From NCBI RefSeq assembly GCF_902706295.1, contig NZ_CACSJJ010000019.1, forward strand, positions 62,001 to 126,000: a stretch of 64,000 nucleotides of DNA. The letters are read 5' to 3'. Below are positions 44,237 to 51,821 of this stretch, one piece after another. This DNA comes from Arthrobacter sp. 18067. Its GTDB lineage: Bacteria; Actinomycetota; Actinomycetes; Actinomycetales; Micrococcaceae. The notes beneath the pieces are model-generated. The model worked only from the letters and a program-made list of their open reading frames with translations. It was not told where the DNA came from and did no database searches. The position numbers and the translations under genes were made by a program. Numbering within the stretch: the first letter of the stretch is position 1; each line of letters begins with the position of its first letter.

Positions 44237-45108
44237 TGAAGATTCACAACACCCGTGGCGGACGGGTCTTTGATGCCGCAAACTACGTCTTCCTGAGCCT
44301 GATCGGCATCATCACCCTGCTGCCGTTCATCTATGTGATCGCCGGGTCCTTCGCCAATGAAGCCGAGATCACCCGGCGGGCGTTCTTCGTCTGGCCTGAG
44401 CAATTCACCTTGGGCGCCTACGAGTACATCTTCTCCACGCCTGCTTTCACCCGGGCATTGATCACCACCGTGCTGGTCACGTTGGTGGGCACCCTGGTGC
44501 AGTTGGTGCTCACTGTGACCATGGCCTACCCGTTGGCGAAGAAGAACCTCCGCGGCCGGAAGCTGATCATGTCCCTGGTGGTCTTCGCCATGGTGTTCTC
44601 CGGCGGCATGATTCCCACGTTCCTGCTGGTCAAGGACCTGGGCCTGCTGAACTCATACTGGGCCCTGATCCTACCGGCGGCCATCAACCCGTTCAGCCTG
44701 ATCATCATCAAGAACTTCTTCCAGGAGCTCCCTGCCGAGTTGGAAGAATCCGCCAAAATGGACGGCGCCACGGAAATCGGGATTCTTTGGAGGATCCTGC
44801 TGCCGCTGTCCAAGCCGGTCCTGGCCACGTTTGCATTGTTCTACGCGGTGGGCATCTGGAACGACTTCATGTCGCCCCTGCTGTACCTGAGCGACAACAA
44901 CATGTGGACCCTCCAGATGTACCTGCGCCAAGTCACCGCCGCGTCCGATCTCCTGGGCACCGGCAACGTGGACCCCACCTACATCCCGCCGGAACAAGGC
45001 ATCAAATTCGCGGTGATCGTAGTGGCAACCCTGCCCATCCTGATCTTCTACCCCTTCCTGCAGAAGCACTTTGCCAAGGGCATGCTGATCGGTTCAGTGA
45101 AGGGCTAA
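44236..45108 (+). CDS. LplC/YtcP-type ABC transporter permease
   Basis: This 290-residue permease has VFLSLIGIITLLPFIYVIAG, MVFSGGMIPTFLLVKDLGLL, FFQELPAELEESAKMDGA and WNDFMSPLLYLSDNNMWTLQ, all typical of LplC. It overlaps the previous stop by one base (TAATG). It ends with FAKGMLIGSVKG, standard for the family. Confidence 0.92.
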   Translation: MKIHNTRGGRVFDAANYVFLSLIGIITLLPFIYVIAGSFANEAEITRRAFFVWPEQFTLGAYEYIFSTPAFTRALITTVLVTLVGTLVQLVLTVTMAYPLAKKNLRGRKLIMSLVVFAMVFSGGMIPTFLLVKDLGLLNSYWALILPAAINPFSLIIIKNFFQELPAELEESAKMDGATEIGILWRILLPLSKPVLATFALFYAVGIWNDFMSPLLYLSDNNMWTLQMYLRQVTAASDLLGTGNVDPTYIPPEQGIKFAVIVVATLPILIFYPFLQKHFAKGMLIGSVKG

Positions 45109-45138
45109 CCCCCCCCGCTGCAACCAGAAAGGACAACC

Positions 45139-45810
45139 ATGAAAATCCTCCTCGCGGGCGACTCCACTGTTGCCGCCTGCCCCAGCTACGAATATCCGAT
45201 GAGCGGCTGGGGCGCCCACCTTGCCCCCGGGACCTACTGGTGGGCCACTGTCCACAACTACGCCAAAGGCGGCGCCACCACGGAGTCTTTCCGCGAGGAG
45301 GGTCTCTGGTACCAGCTCATCAACCAGACGGTTCAGGGGGACCTGGTCCTCATCCAGTTCGGGCATAACGATCAGAAACGTGAGCACCTCGGGGCGCGCA
45401 CGGGCTACACGGACAACCTCCGGCGGATGGTCGCCGAGGTTCGCGCCAAAGGCGGTGTCCCCGTCCTGTGCACCTCGGTTGAGCGCCGGCACTTTGCGGA
45501 CGGACAGCTTGAGGTCACCCTGGGGGACTACCCTGTGGTGGTCCGGGAGCTTGGGTTGGAGCTCGGCCTGGAGGTCATCGACCTCAACCAGTGGACGCGC
45601 TCCCTCTACCAGGAGCTGGGGGAGGAGGGTTCCAAGGAGCTCTTCTTCCATTTCGCTCCCGGCGAGCACGCGCACTGGGCCGGCGGCCTTGAGGACAATA
45701 CGCATTTCCACGAAAAGGGCGCCCAGCGGATCGCTGCGTTTGTGGCGGAGCAACTGGAATCCCTCGGTTACGGGCTGGTGGCTACGGTCAGCGCGGGAGT
45801 GCGCGCTTGA
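45139..45810 (+). CDS. SGNH hydrolase, rhamnogalacturonan acetylesterase-like (CE12)
   Basis: This 223-residue esterase has all SGNH blocks: GDSTVAAC (nucleophile Ser9), AKGGATTESF, IQFGHNDQK and the catalytic DNTHFHEKGA (Asp186, His189). Family CE12 removes acetyl groups from rhamnogalacturonan. Without a signal peptide it would act on imported acetylated oligosaccharides. AGAAAGGACAACC precedes the ATG. It overlaps the DUF1961 gene by 4 bases. Confidence 0.88.
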   Translation: MKILLAGDSTVAACPSYEYPMSGWGAHLAPGTYWWATVHNYAKGGATTESFREEGLWYQLINQTVQGDLVLIQFGHNDQKREHLGARTGYTDNLRRMVAEVRAKGGVPVLCTSVERRHFADGQLEVTLGDYPVVVRELGLELGLEVIDLNQWTRSLYQELGEEGSKELFFHFAPGEHAHWAGGLEDNTHFHEKGAQRIAAFVAEQLESLGYGLVATVSAGVRA

Positions 45811-46499
45811 TCTACTCCAACGCCTTGCGGGGTCCTTCGGATGTGGCTGATTGGGTGGCTGAAGGGCCGGTCCAGTTCGGAACTCACGCCCCTGGAACAC
45901 ACGACGACGGCGGACCGGGCCTCGGTGGCGACGGCACCGGCGCCCTGGTGCTGTCGGGCGCCTTGGACGCGGATGAGCACGGCGACCACGCCCATTGGAC
46001 CCTCTGGTGCCCCGAGCAAATTCCCGATCATGTGAAGATGACCTGGGAGTTTTTGCCCTTGGAGGAGCCCGGCCTGGCCATGGTGTTCTTCGCGGCCCGC
46101 GGTCATGGGGGCGAGGACCTGTTTTCTGCAGCCCTTGCTCCCCGCACCGGCTTCTACCCCCAGTACCATTCGGGAGATATCGATGCCCTCCACATTTCCT
46201 ACTTCCGGCACAAGCACCCTTCCGAGCGCGCGTTCCGAACCTGCAATCTCCGCAAAAGCGCTGGCTTCGAGCTGGTGGTGCAAGGAGCCGATCCACTTCC
46301 GCCCGCCGGGGATGCAGACAATTTCTATCGCATGGAAGTGATCAAAGACGGCCCGCGGGTGGCCTTCTCCATTAACGAATTGCGGCTCTTTGAATGGACC
46401 GATCCCGCAGCAGAACCACTCGGCGGTGGCTACTTCGGAATCCGCCAAATGGCCCCGCTGAAAGCCGCGTACCGCAACCTGTCCATCAGCGAACTCTGA
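45807..46499 (+). CDS. DUF1961 (YesU-like) family protein
   Basis: This 230-residue protein is predicted to be mostly beta. Patterns such as WTLWCPEQIPDHVKMTWEFL, LAMVFFAARGHGGEDLF, GDIDALHISYFRHKHPSERA and YFGIRQMAPLKAAYRNLSIS fit DUF1961, a concanavalin-like family that includes YesU of the Bacillus rhamnogalacturonan operon. TTG 45807 overlaps the previous stop as TTGA. It may bind or cleave an oligosaccharide; activity is not established. Confidence 0.78.
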   Translation: MIYSNALRGPSDVADWVAEGPVQFGTHAPGTHDDGGPGLGGDGTGALVLSGALDADEHGDHAHWTLWCPEQIPDHVKMTWEFLPLEEPGLAMVFFAARGHGGEDLFSAALAPRTGFYPQYHSGDIDALHISYFRHKHPSERAFRTCNLRKSAGFELVVQGADPLPPAGDADNFYRMEVIKDGPRVAFSINELRLFEWTDPAAEPLGGGYFGIRQMAPLKAAYRNLSISEL

Positions 46500-46538
46500 C
46501 CACGGGAGCCCTGTGACGGGGCACACGAAACCATGACG

Positions 46539-46544
46539 TAGGAT
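46539..46544 (+). promoter_or_regulatory. -10 box of a possible leaderless CE7 transcript
   Basis: TAGGAT is followed by exactly six bases and ATG 46551; there is no better SD than this overlapping sequence. Confidence 0.35.
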
Positions 46545-46550
46545 GTCCCC

Positions 46551-47570
46551 ATGCCCCTCTTTGACCTTCCCCTTGAGCAGCTCCGCGACTACACCTCAAG
46601 CGCGGTCCCACCAGCAGATCTGGACGCCTTTTGGGACCGCACCCTCACCGAGGCCAGGACTTTTTCGCTCGACGCCGTATTCGAGCCCGTGGATAACTAC
46701 CTCTCAGTGATCGACACCTACGACGTGTCCTTCTCCGGCTTTGGGGGAGACCGCATCAAGGGCTGGCTGCACGTGCCTGCACATCTGGAGAAGGGCCAGC
46801 GACTTCCCGTGGTGGTCGAGTACATTGGCTACTCCGGCGGCCGGGGCCTGGTGAACCAGAACACCCGATGGGCCCAGGCGGGCTACGCGCACTTCATCAT
46901 GGACACCCGTGGCCAGGGATACGGCGGCGTTTCGGGGGATACGCCGGATCCGCACGCGTCGGCCGGTGGCGTCAATTATGCCGGGCTCATGACCCGGGGT
47001 GCCGACCACCAGGACAACTGCTACTTCCGGCGGGTCTACGTGGACGCGTTCCGTGCAGTGGAAGCGGCGCAGAGCCATCCCGCCGTCGACCCTTCCAAAG
47101 TGGTGCTGGCCGGCGTGAGCCAGGGTGGCGGCATCACTGTTGCTGCCGCCGGGCTGACGGCCGGAAGGCTCGACGGCGTCATCGCCGCGCTGCCCGACGT
47201 CCCGTTCCTGCAGGACTTCCCGCGCGCCATTGACATCACCCCGCGTGGCCCGTACCCGGAGATTGCCGGGTTCCTGGGGCGGCATCGCGACAAGTACGAG
47301 CCCATGCTGGCGGTTCTGAACTACTTCGACGGCGTCCACCTCGGGCGCGCGGCCACCGTGCCCGCGCTGTTCTCCGCTGCCCAGATGGACGACATCTGCC
47401 CTCCGTCCACCGTGTTCGCGAGCTACAACAACTACGGTAATGGCTCTCTCGAAAACGGCAGCGCGCCCGAGAAGGACATTGAGGTGTACCGCTTCAACAA
47501 CCACGAAGGTGGCCAGGAGCACCACTGGATCAGGCAGCTGCAGTTCCTGCGCAAACTGTTGTCATCTTGA
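46551..47570 (+). CDS. CE7 acetyl esterase (acetylxylan esterase / cephalosporin-C deacetylase type)
   Basis: This 339-residue protein has the CE7 signatures MDTRGQGYGG (RGQ), the elbow GVSQGGGITVAAAGL with Ser190, and a late NNHEGG with His318. Length matches the ~320-residue family, usually hexameric cytosolic enzymes deacetylating short oligosaccharides. It probably complements the SGNH esterase in removing acetyl groups. It is the last gene of the carbohydrate island; the aromatic leader begins 46 bases downstream. Confidence 0.88.
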   Translation: MPLFDLPLEQLRDYTSSAVPPADLDAFWDRTLTEARTFSLDAVFEPVDNYLSVIDTYDVSFSGFGGDRIKGWLHVPAHLEKGQRLPVVVEYIGYSGGRGLVNQNTRWAQAGYAHFIMDTRGQGYGGVSGDTPDPHASAGGVNYAGLMTRGADHQDNCYFRRVYVDAFRAVEAAQSHPAVDPSKVVLAGVSQGGGITVAAAGLTAGRLDGVIAALPDVPFLQDFPRAIDITPRGPYPEIAGFLGRHRDKYEPMLAVLNYFDGVHLGRAATVPALFSAAQMDDICPPSTVFASYNNYGNGSLENGSAPEKDIEVYRFNNHEGGQEHHWIRQLQFLRKLLSS

Positions 47571-47580
47571 TGGACAGGAT

Positions 47581-47610
47581 TTGCCCGCTGTGAAGAACCG
47601 CGGTTATGGT
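47581..47610 (+). promoter_or_regulatory. promoter of the DAHP synthase leader
   Basis: TTGCCC (47581-47586), an 18-base spacer and TATGGT (47605-47610). The leader-peptide ATG follows six bases later, so transcription probably starts on the start codon. Confidence 0.5.
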
Positions 47611-47616
47611 GTGGCT

Positions 47617-47676
47617 ATGACAAACCGTTGGTATGCGTATTTTTCGTTGGCTCTGGAGGGGCCCGCGTCTAACTGA
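47617..47676 (+). CDS. aromatic amino acid leader peptide (19 residues)
   Basis: The short ORF reads MTNRWYAYFSLALEGPASN. It has Trp, Tyr, Tyr and Phe codons within six positions (5-9), a clustering expected of an attenuator peptide sensing charged aromatic tRNAs. There is no SD but a -10 box sits at leaderless distance. It precedes a DAHP synthase gene, the entry to aromatic synthesis. Confidence 0.8.
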   Translation: MTNRWYAYFSLALEGPASN

Positions 47677-47728
47677 CACGCATCCAACTTTCCTTCAGAG
47701 CCAACAGGGCAGAGATTATTCTCTGCCC
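47646..47728 (+). promoter_or_regulatory. transcription attenuator upstream of DAHP synthase
   Basis: GTTGGCTCTGGAGGG (47646-47660), within the leader ORF just after the aromatic codons, pairs with 47691-47705 over 15 bp with two G-U pairs. It is followed by a terminator-like hairpin GGGCAGAGA (47707-47715) / TCTCTGCCC (47720-47728) and TT. A ribosome stalled on the Trp/Tyr/Phe codons would cover the first arm. The exact alternative pairing is inferred. Confidence 0.7.
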
Positions 47729-47790
47729 TTCGCCATATCCGGCGGGTTCTGAAAAGGGGCCCGCTCCGCATCCCGGAACAGGACCCAGAA

Positions 47791-48939
47791 ATGACCAGCA
47801 TCGCCGCAGAACCCACCAAATCGCTCGACTCCCCTGAAACGGGAGATACCGCGCAGCCGGCCACCTCCAACCTCCGTGTTGCCCGCTTCGAGCCCCTTCC
47901 CGCACCCCAGGACCTCATCGCAGAGTTGCCGTTGGACGCCCGCTCAGCAGCCGTCGTCGACCGCGGGCGTGACCAGGTCCGCGCCATCATGGACGGCGTG
48001 GACGACCGCCTTCTGGTGATCGTTGGCCCGTGCTCCATCCACGATCCCAAGGCCGGCTTGGAATACGCCCGCCGGCTGGTCAGCCAGGCAGAGAAGCACA
48101 AGGAAGACTTGCTGATCGTCATGCGGACCTACTTCGAGAAGCCGCGCACCACCGTCGGCTGGAAGGGCCTGATCAACGATCCCCACCTGGACGGCAGCCA
48201 CGATATCGCTGCAGGCCTGCGTGCCGCCCGCGGATTCCTGAAGCAGGTCACTTCTTTGGGGTTGCCCACTGCCACCGAATTCCTTGAGCCCATCAGCCCT
48301 CAGTACATGGCTGACCTTGTTTCATGGGGTGCCATCGGCGCGCGCACCACCGAAAGCCAGATCCACCGCCAGCTCGCTTCCGGACTGTCGATGCCCATCG
48401 GGTTCAAGAACGGCACCGACGGCGACCTGCAGGTGGCCATCGACGCTTGTGGCGCGTCCGCCGCCGAGCAGGCCTTCCTGGGAATCGACGACGACGGCCG
48501 CGCGGCCCTCGTGGCGACGTCCGGCAACCCGGACACCCATGTCATCCTGCGTGGCGGACGCAAGGGTCCCAACTACTCGCAGGAAGATGTTGCTGCCGCC
48601 TCGGACAAGCTCGCTGCCAAGGGACTGAACCCGCGCTTGATCGTGGACGCAAGCCACGCCAACAGCGGCAAGAGCCACCACCGCCAAGCCGAGGTTGCGC
48701 TGGAAATCGGCGCGCAACTCGAGGCAGGGGAGACCTCGCCGGTCGCCGGCGTCATGCTGGAGAGCTTCCTCGTGGGAGGAGCGCAGAACCTGGACACCGC
48801 CAAGCAGTTGGCCGGCGAGCAGGAACTCGTTTACGGCCAGAGCGTCACCGACGCCTGCATGGAATGGGACGTCACGGCGTCGGTCCTGGAACAGCTCGCA
48901 GCGTCGGCGCGGAAGCGTCGTGCGGTGGTCGCGGCGTAG
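47791..48939 (+). CDS. aroG: 3-deoxy-7-phosphoheptulonate (DAHP) synthase, type I
   Basis: This 382-residue AroF/G/H-type enzyme condenses phosphoenolpyruvate and erythrose 4-phosphate, the first shikimate-pathway step. LVIVGPCSIHDPKAGLEYA, MRTYFEKPRTTVGWKGLIND, GARTTESQIHRQLASGL, GFKNGTDGDL and DASHANSGK are all present, covering metal and substrate ligands. A ~30-residue N-terminal extension precedes the core. Control is probably by the aromatic leader peptide directly upstream, plus allosteric feedback typical of the family. Which aromatic acid inhibits it is not deducible. Confidence 0.93.
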   Translation: MTSIAAEPTKSLDSPETGDTAQPATSNLRVARFEPLPAPQDLIAELPLDARSAAVVDRGRDQVRAIMDGVDDRLLVIVGPCSIHDPKAGLEYARRLVSQAEKHKEDLLIVMRTYFEKPRTTVGWKGLINDPHLDGSHDIAAGLRAARGFLKQVTSLGLPTATEFLEPISPQYMADLVSWGAIGARTTESQIHRQLASGLSMPIGFKNGTDGDLQVAIDACGASAAEQAFLGIDDDGRAALVATSGNPDTHVILRGGRKGPNYSQEDVAAASDKLAAKGLNPRLIVDASHANSGKSHHRQAEVALEIGAQLEAGETSPVAGVMLESFLVGGAQNLDTAKQLAGEQELVYGQSVTDACMEWDVTASVLEQLAASARKRRAVVAA

Positions 48940-49053
48940 ATCCGTTTCGTGGCTTCGCTGCGCAGCATGCCGGGCGTTCGGCATTGCCCGCAGCGAGCCC
49001 CCGTTATGGGCCTTGCTCAGGCGGGGAGTGGCATCCCACTTACGGGAAAAGCT

Positions 49054-49082
49054 TTCACATTGGCCCCATCAGCCTCTAGAGT
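49054..49082 (+). promoter_or_regulatory. promoter before the HTH gene
   Basis: TTCACA (49054-49059), a 17-base spacer and TAGAGT (49077-49082), about 85 bases before ATG 49172. Confidence 0.5.
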
Positions 49083-49171
49083 ATCTAGCACATGGTTGTT
49101 TGATGGCTCAGCATCGGCACACCGTTCTACTGGGGGTGTCCTTACCGGCTGAGAGCAAAGGAATATGGGAA

Positions 49172-49384
49172 ATGTCCGCAGAGACTAACTTCTCGAACGC
49201 GCGTTTCATGACGGTGGCTGAAGTGGCCGACGTCCTGCGTGTTTCCAAAATGACTGTGTATCGCCTGGTCCACTCAGGGGAAATGCCCGCCGTAAGGTTC
49301 GGCCGTTCCTTCCGGGTTCCTGAAGAGGCTGTCGCCCAGTACCTCAAGGGTGCTGTGGTTGACGGACAATCCGAGACCGCCTGA
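49172..49384 (+). CDS. small excisionase-type HTH DNA-binding protein
   Basis: This 70-residue protein is essentially one MerR/excisionase HTH: FMTVAEVADVLRVSKMTVYR, then LVHSGEMPAVRFGRSFRV. It is not phage-associated here; the same type of gene precedes the bS22 mini-gene in mycobacteria (Rv0500A, from memory), indicating a conserved actinobacterial regulator. ATG 49172 was selected by domain length and GGGAA upstream. Confidence 0.85.
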   Translation: MSAETNFSNARFMTVAEVADVLRVSKMTVYRLVHSGEMPAVRFGRSFRVPEEAVAQYLKGAVVDGQSETA

Positions 49385-49547
49385 GGCTGCCGGGGTCCGT
49401 CCCGCGGACCGTGGTCATGGGGTACCCCTTTGAAGCGGTACTCTGTTAAGGAACGTTTTACGTCAATGTAAGAATCTGTCAGTTGTACTGTCTGCTTCCG
49501 CGGATCTGTTCCAACAGACAGGAACTTCTAGTTTGTAAGGAACTTTC

Positions 49548-49646
49548 GTGGGTTCAGTTATTAAGAAGCGCCGCAAGCGTATGGCCAAGAAGAAGCACCG
49601 CAAGCTGCTTCGCAAGACCCGCCACCAGCGCCGCAATAAGAAGTAG
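49548..49646 (+). CDS. bS22-type (AURKAIP1/COX24 domain) 30S ribosomal mini-protein
   Basis: This 32-residue very basic protein begins MGSVIKKRRKRMAKKKHRK and ends RRNKK. It matches the tiny protein known on the 30S subunit of mycobacteria (bS22, Rv0500B). GTG 49548 has AAGGAA 7 bases upstream. It is immediately followed by a terminator. It is easily missed by gene finders because of length. Confidence 0.9.
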   Translation: MGSVIKKRRKRMAKKKHRKLLRKTRHQRRNKK

Positions 49647-49665
49647 AGATACTTCATCAAGCGTG

Positions 49666-49700
49666 AATGCCCGTTGCCTTTCGAGGTGGCGGGCATTTTT
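49666..49700 (+). terminator. rho-independent terminator after the bS22 gene
   Basis: AATGCCCG (49666-49673) pairs with CGGGCATT (49690-49697), enclosing an inner TGCC/GGtGG stem, followed by TTTTT. Confidence 0.9.
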
Positions 49701-49731
49701 GCATCCCGGAGCCCGTCCCCAGCTACCGATC

Positions 49732-49804
49732 CTCTCTCACCGTCCGCACGGTTTCTGCTGACGCTCTCTCACCGTTCGGGCCTTTCGGCGGAGGCCTCTC
49801 TCAC
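49732..49804 (-). repeat. three CTCTCTCAC repeats at 32-bp period (left array)
   Basis: CTCTCTCAC occurs at 49732, 49764 and 49796, exactly 32 bp apart with unlike spacers. Read on the minus strand it is GTGAGAGAG, the unit of the array at 50835-50907. The last copy contains the stop codon of the DUF559-like gene. Confidence 0.85.
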
Positions 49805-50781
49805 GGTCCCGGTGCGAAACCCGATTCGACGGCAGGGTCGATCCAGCTGTTCCGTAGGACCTTCTTGATTTTCAGTATTGCCTTGGCGAATCCGTCTGCC
49901 AGATCGTTTTTATCGAAGACAAGAACTGTCCAGCCTGCCGCCGCGAAGGCTTTGTCGCGGCGCCGATCGCTGAAGAACTGTTCCTCCTCAAGGTGATGTT
50001 CGCCGTCGTACTGAATGGCCAGGCGCCGCACACGAAATCCGAGGTCCGCGGATGGAGAGAACGGGTCGTCAGCTCGGAGTCGTATCTGGAGCTCGGGTTC
50101 GGCGAGACCTGCGTCGAGCATGGCCAGACGAAGCATCGACTCCGGCGCCGAGTCAGCACCGACCCTCATCAGTTCAAGTGCTTCGCGTGCCCGGACCACA
50201 CCTTGCAGGTTCTTGTGCCGGTCAAGCATCTTCCGAAGTGCCTGGATTGAACTGAACGGCGTTTCGCGTCCTTCGAACTCTTGCCGCGGCGTGCGAATGA
50301 TTTGGTCGCCTACACAGACGAGATCTTTCAACGGCAGACGGCGTGCCAAGTCAAGCCAGGTCCTGGAACGGGTGCTAATCCACATGCGCTGGTTGAACTC
50401 GATTTCGGATTCGTCCACGATCACCGTGTGTCCGATGATGCCTCGTCGGCGGGCTGACGGGAGTTTCCGTGGCTTACTGAGATGCAGTTCATTAGAGTCG
50501 GCCAGCCAGGGCGGGAGGAATAGGCCGTGTATCCTGGCGGCGGTTACATGGGAGATCCATGCGCCAGGACTCGCAGCTGAGAGGGATCGCGCAGCTTCCG
50601 CGAGGTCAAAGTCCCAGTTGGCGGGACGGTAGATTCCTTGGCTGACACTTTCGATTGAGTTTCGATTTCTGAGTTGCACGTGCTCCAGGCCCGCAGCCTT
50701 GGCCTCGTCAATCGTGAAGGGAGCAGAAGCCAGCAAGGCAGGAACGGGCGACGGTTTTTGCATACGGGCATTGTTGCCCAA
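49801..50781 (-). CDS. DUF559-type endonuclease-like protein
   Basis: This 326-residue protein has an N-terminal region like the AbiEi-type winged-helix/antitoxin proteins (QLRNRNSIESVSQGIYRPA) and a C-terminal DUF559/Vsr-like fold, where SADLGFRVRRLAIQYDGEHH and RDKAFAAAGWTVLVFDKNDL resemble the PD-(D/E)XK core. Such proteins are common in actinobacteria, with unknown function. Starts at 50781 and 50763 are possible. The gene is bracketed by inverted 32-bp-period repeat arrays, and a perfect DnaA-box-like TTATCCACA lies just upstream (50803-50811). Confidence 0.75.
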   Translation of the reverse strand: MGNNARMQKPSPVPALLASAPFTIDEAKAAGLEHVQLRNRNSIESVSQGIYRPANWDFDLAEAARSLSAASPGAWISHVTAARIHGLFLPPWLADSNELHLSKPRKLPSARRRGIIGHTVIVDESEIEFNQRMWISTRSRTWLDLARRLPLKDLVCVGDQIIRTPRQEFEGRETPFSSIQALRKMLDRHKNLQGVVRAREALELMRVGADSAPESMLRLAMLDAGLAEPELQIRLRADDPFSPSADLGFRVRRLAIQYDGEHHLEEEQFFSDRRRDKAFAAAGWTVLVFDKNDLADGFAKAILKIKKVLRNSWIDPAVESGFAPGP

Positions 50782-50834
50782 GACGGCCAGCGCGTGCAGA
50801 AGTTATCCACAGGCCCCGCTGCTGAACTCATGCG

Positions 50835-50907
50835 GTGAGAGAGGGTCTGCCGGGAGGGGTGGTTTGGTGAGAGAGGGTTGGCCGGGAGGGGTCGTTTGGT
50901 GAGAGAG
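50835..50907 (+). repeat. three GTGAGAGAG repeats at 32-bp period (right array)
   Basis: GTGAGAGAGGGT occurs at 50835, 50867 and 50899, exactly 32 bp apart; the two spacers are nearly identical (GGCCGGGAGGGG-like). The array is inverted relative to the 49732 array. It ends two bases before the HAD gene stop. Confidence 0.88.
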
Positions 50908-50909
50908 GG

Positions 50910-51728
50910 TCAGTAGCGGGGGCCGCGGAACCGTGAGAAACCGCGCCACAGGCCGTAGATCGCTCCGCCCACCGTGGCAGCCTTGAGCCCCAGGGTCGCT
51001 GCGCGGCGGCCGGACCGGAAGTCGTACACAGGCCAGTTGTTTTCGCGGGCGTGCCTGCGCAACTTCGCGTCCGGGTTGATGACTACGGGATGGCCGACCA
51101 TGGTGAGCAGCGGAATGTCGTTGGCTGAATCGCTGTAGGCCCAGCAGTGGTCCAGGTCCAGGCCCTCCCGGTCGGCAACGAGTTGAACGGCTACGGCTTT
51201 TGCAGGGCCGTGGAGGATGTCACCCACAAGTTTCCCCGTGTACATTCCGTCCTCCACTTCGCCCACCGTGCCAAGGGCGCCAGTCAGGCCGAGCCGCGTG
51301 GAAATGACCGTGGCAACCTCGATGGGTGTTGCCGTCACAAGCCACACCTTCCGGCCGACCCTGAGGTGCTGTTCCGCCAATGCCTTGGTTCCGGGCCAGA
51401 TCCGCGACTCGATCATTTCGTCGTAGACCTCCTCGCCCAGTGCCTTGATGTCATCTACGGTGATGCCGGCGGCGAGGGTCAGGGCAGAGTCGCGTACTGC
51501 GTGGACGTCTTCCATGTTTTCGCCGCGCATGACGAATTTGAACTGCTTCCAGGCGAAGCCAGCGGCCTGGGGGAGCGTGAATGCCTTGCGCTCGTACATT
51601 TTGCGGGCCACGTGGAAGAGGCTTGCGCCCTTCATCAAAGTGTTGTCGACGTCGAAGAATGCGGCTTCGCCACTACGCTTCTGCACTTTGGCATCCGCGA
51701 ACACAGCGGCGTTCTTCTCCTCGGGCAT
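50910..51728 (-). CDS. HAD-superfamily phosphatase (SerB-like, IB subfamily)
   Basis: This 272-residue protein has HAD motif I AAFFDVDNTLMKG (Asp26, Asp28), motif II WLVTATP, and motifs III/IV around HGPAKAVAVQ and YSDSANDIPLLTMVG. Members dephosphorylate small metabolites and are often annotated SerB1-like; substrate is not assigned. A helical cap lies between motifs I and II and a basic C-terminus ends RGFSRFRGPRY. It is divergent from the glutaredoxin-like gene. Confidence 0.85.
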   Translation of the reverse strand: MPEEKNAAVFADAKVQKRSGEAAFFDVDNTLMKGASLFHVARKMYERKAFTLPQAAGFAWKQFKFVMRGENMEDVHAVRDSALTLAAGITVDDIKALGEEVYDEMIESRIWPGTKALAEQHLRVGRKVWLVTATPIEVATVISTRLGLTGALGTVGEVEDGMYTGKLVGDILHGPAKAVAVQLVADREGLDLDHCWAYSDSANDIPLLTMVGHPVVINPDAKLRRHARENNWPVYDFRSGRRAATLGLKAATVGGAIYGLWRGFSRFRGPRY

Positions 51729-51821
51729 GCTTTGAGTCTAGTCAATCGCCGGTACCTCGCGCTGACGGCACCCGGGAGGGTGAAGGAAGTGGGACGGGAT
51801 CCGGGCGGTTACCGTTATCCC

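Noticed and set aside
48322-48984. 220-residue minus-strand frame opposite the DAHP synthase gene
   Set aside because: It is antisense to a conserved enzyme; no ribosome binding site or motif.
49172-49384. Excisionase annotation as evidence of a prophage
   Set aside because: No integrase, phage genes or att-like repeats; the gene type is conserved next to the bS22 gene in actinobacteria.
50803-50811. Perfect DnaA-box sequence TTATCCACA as a sign of a replication origin
   Set aside because: It is a single box, without dnaA, dnaN or an AT-rich unwinding region nearby; chance occurrence is likely.
49732-50907. Regularly spaced repeats resembling a CRISPR array
   Set aside because: The unit is only 9-13 bp, just three copies per side, the right-hand spacers are nearly identical and no cas genes are present.
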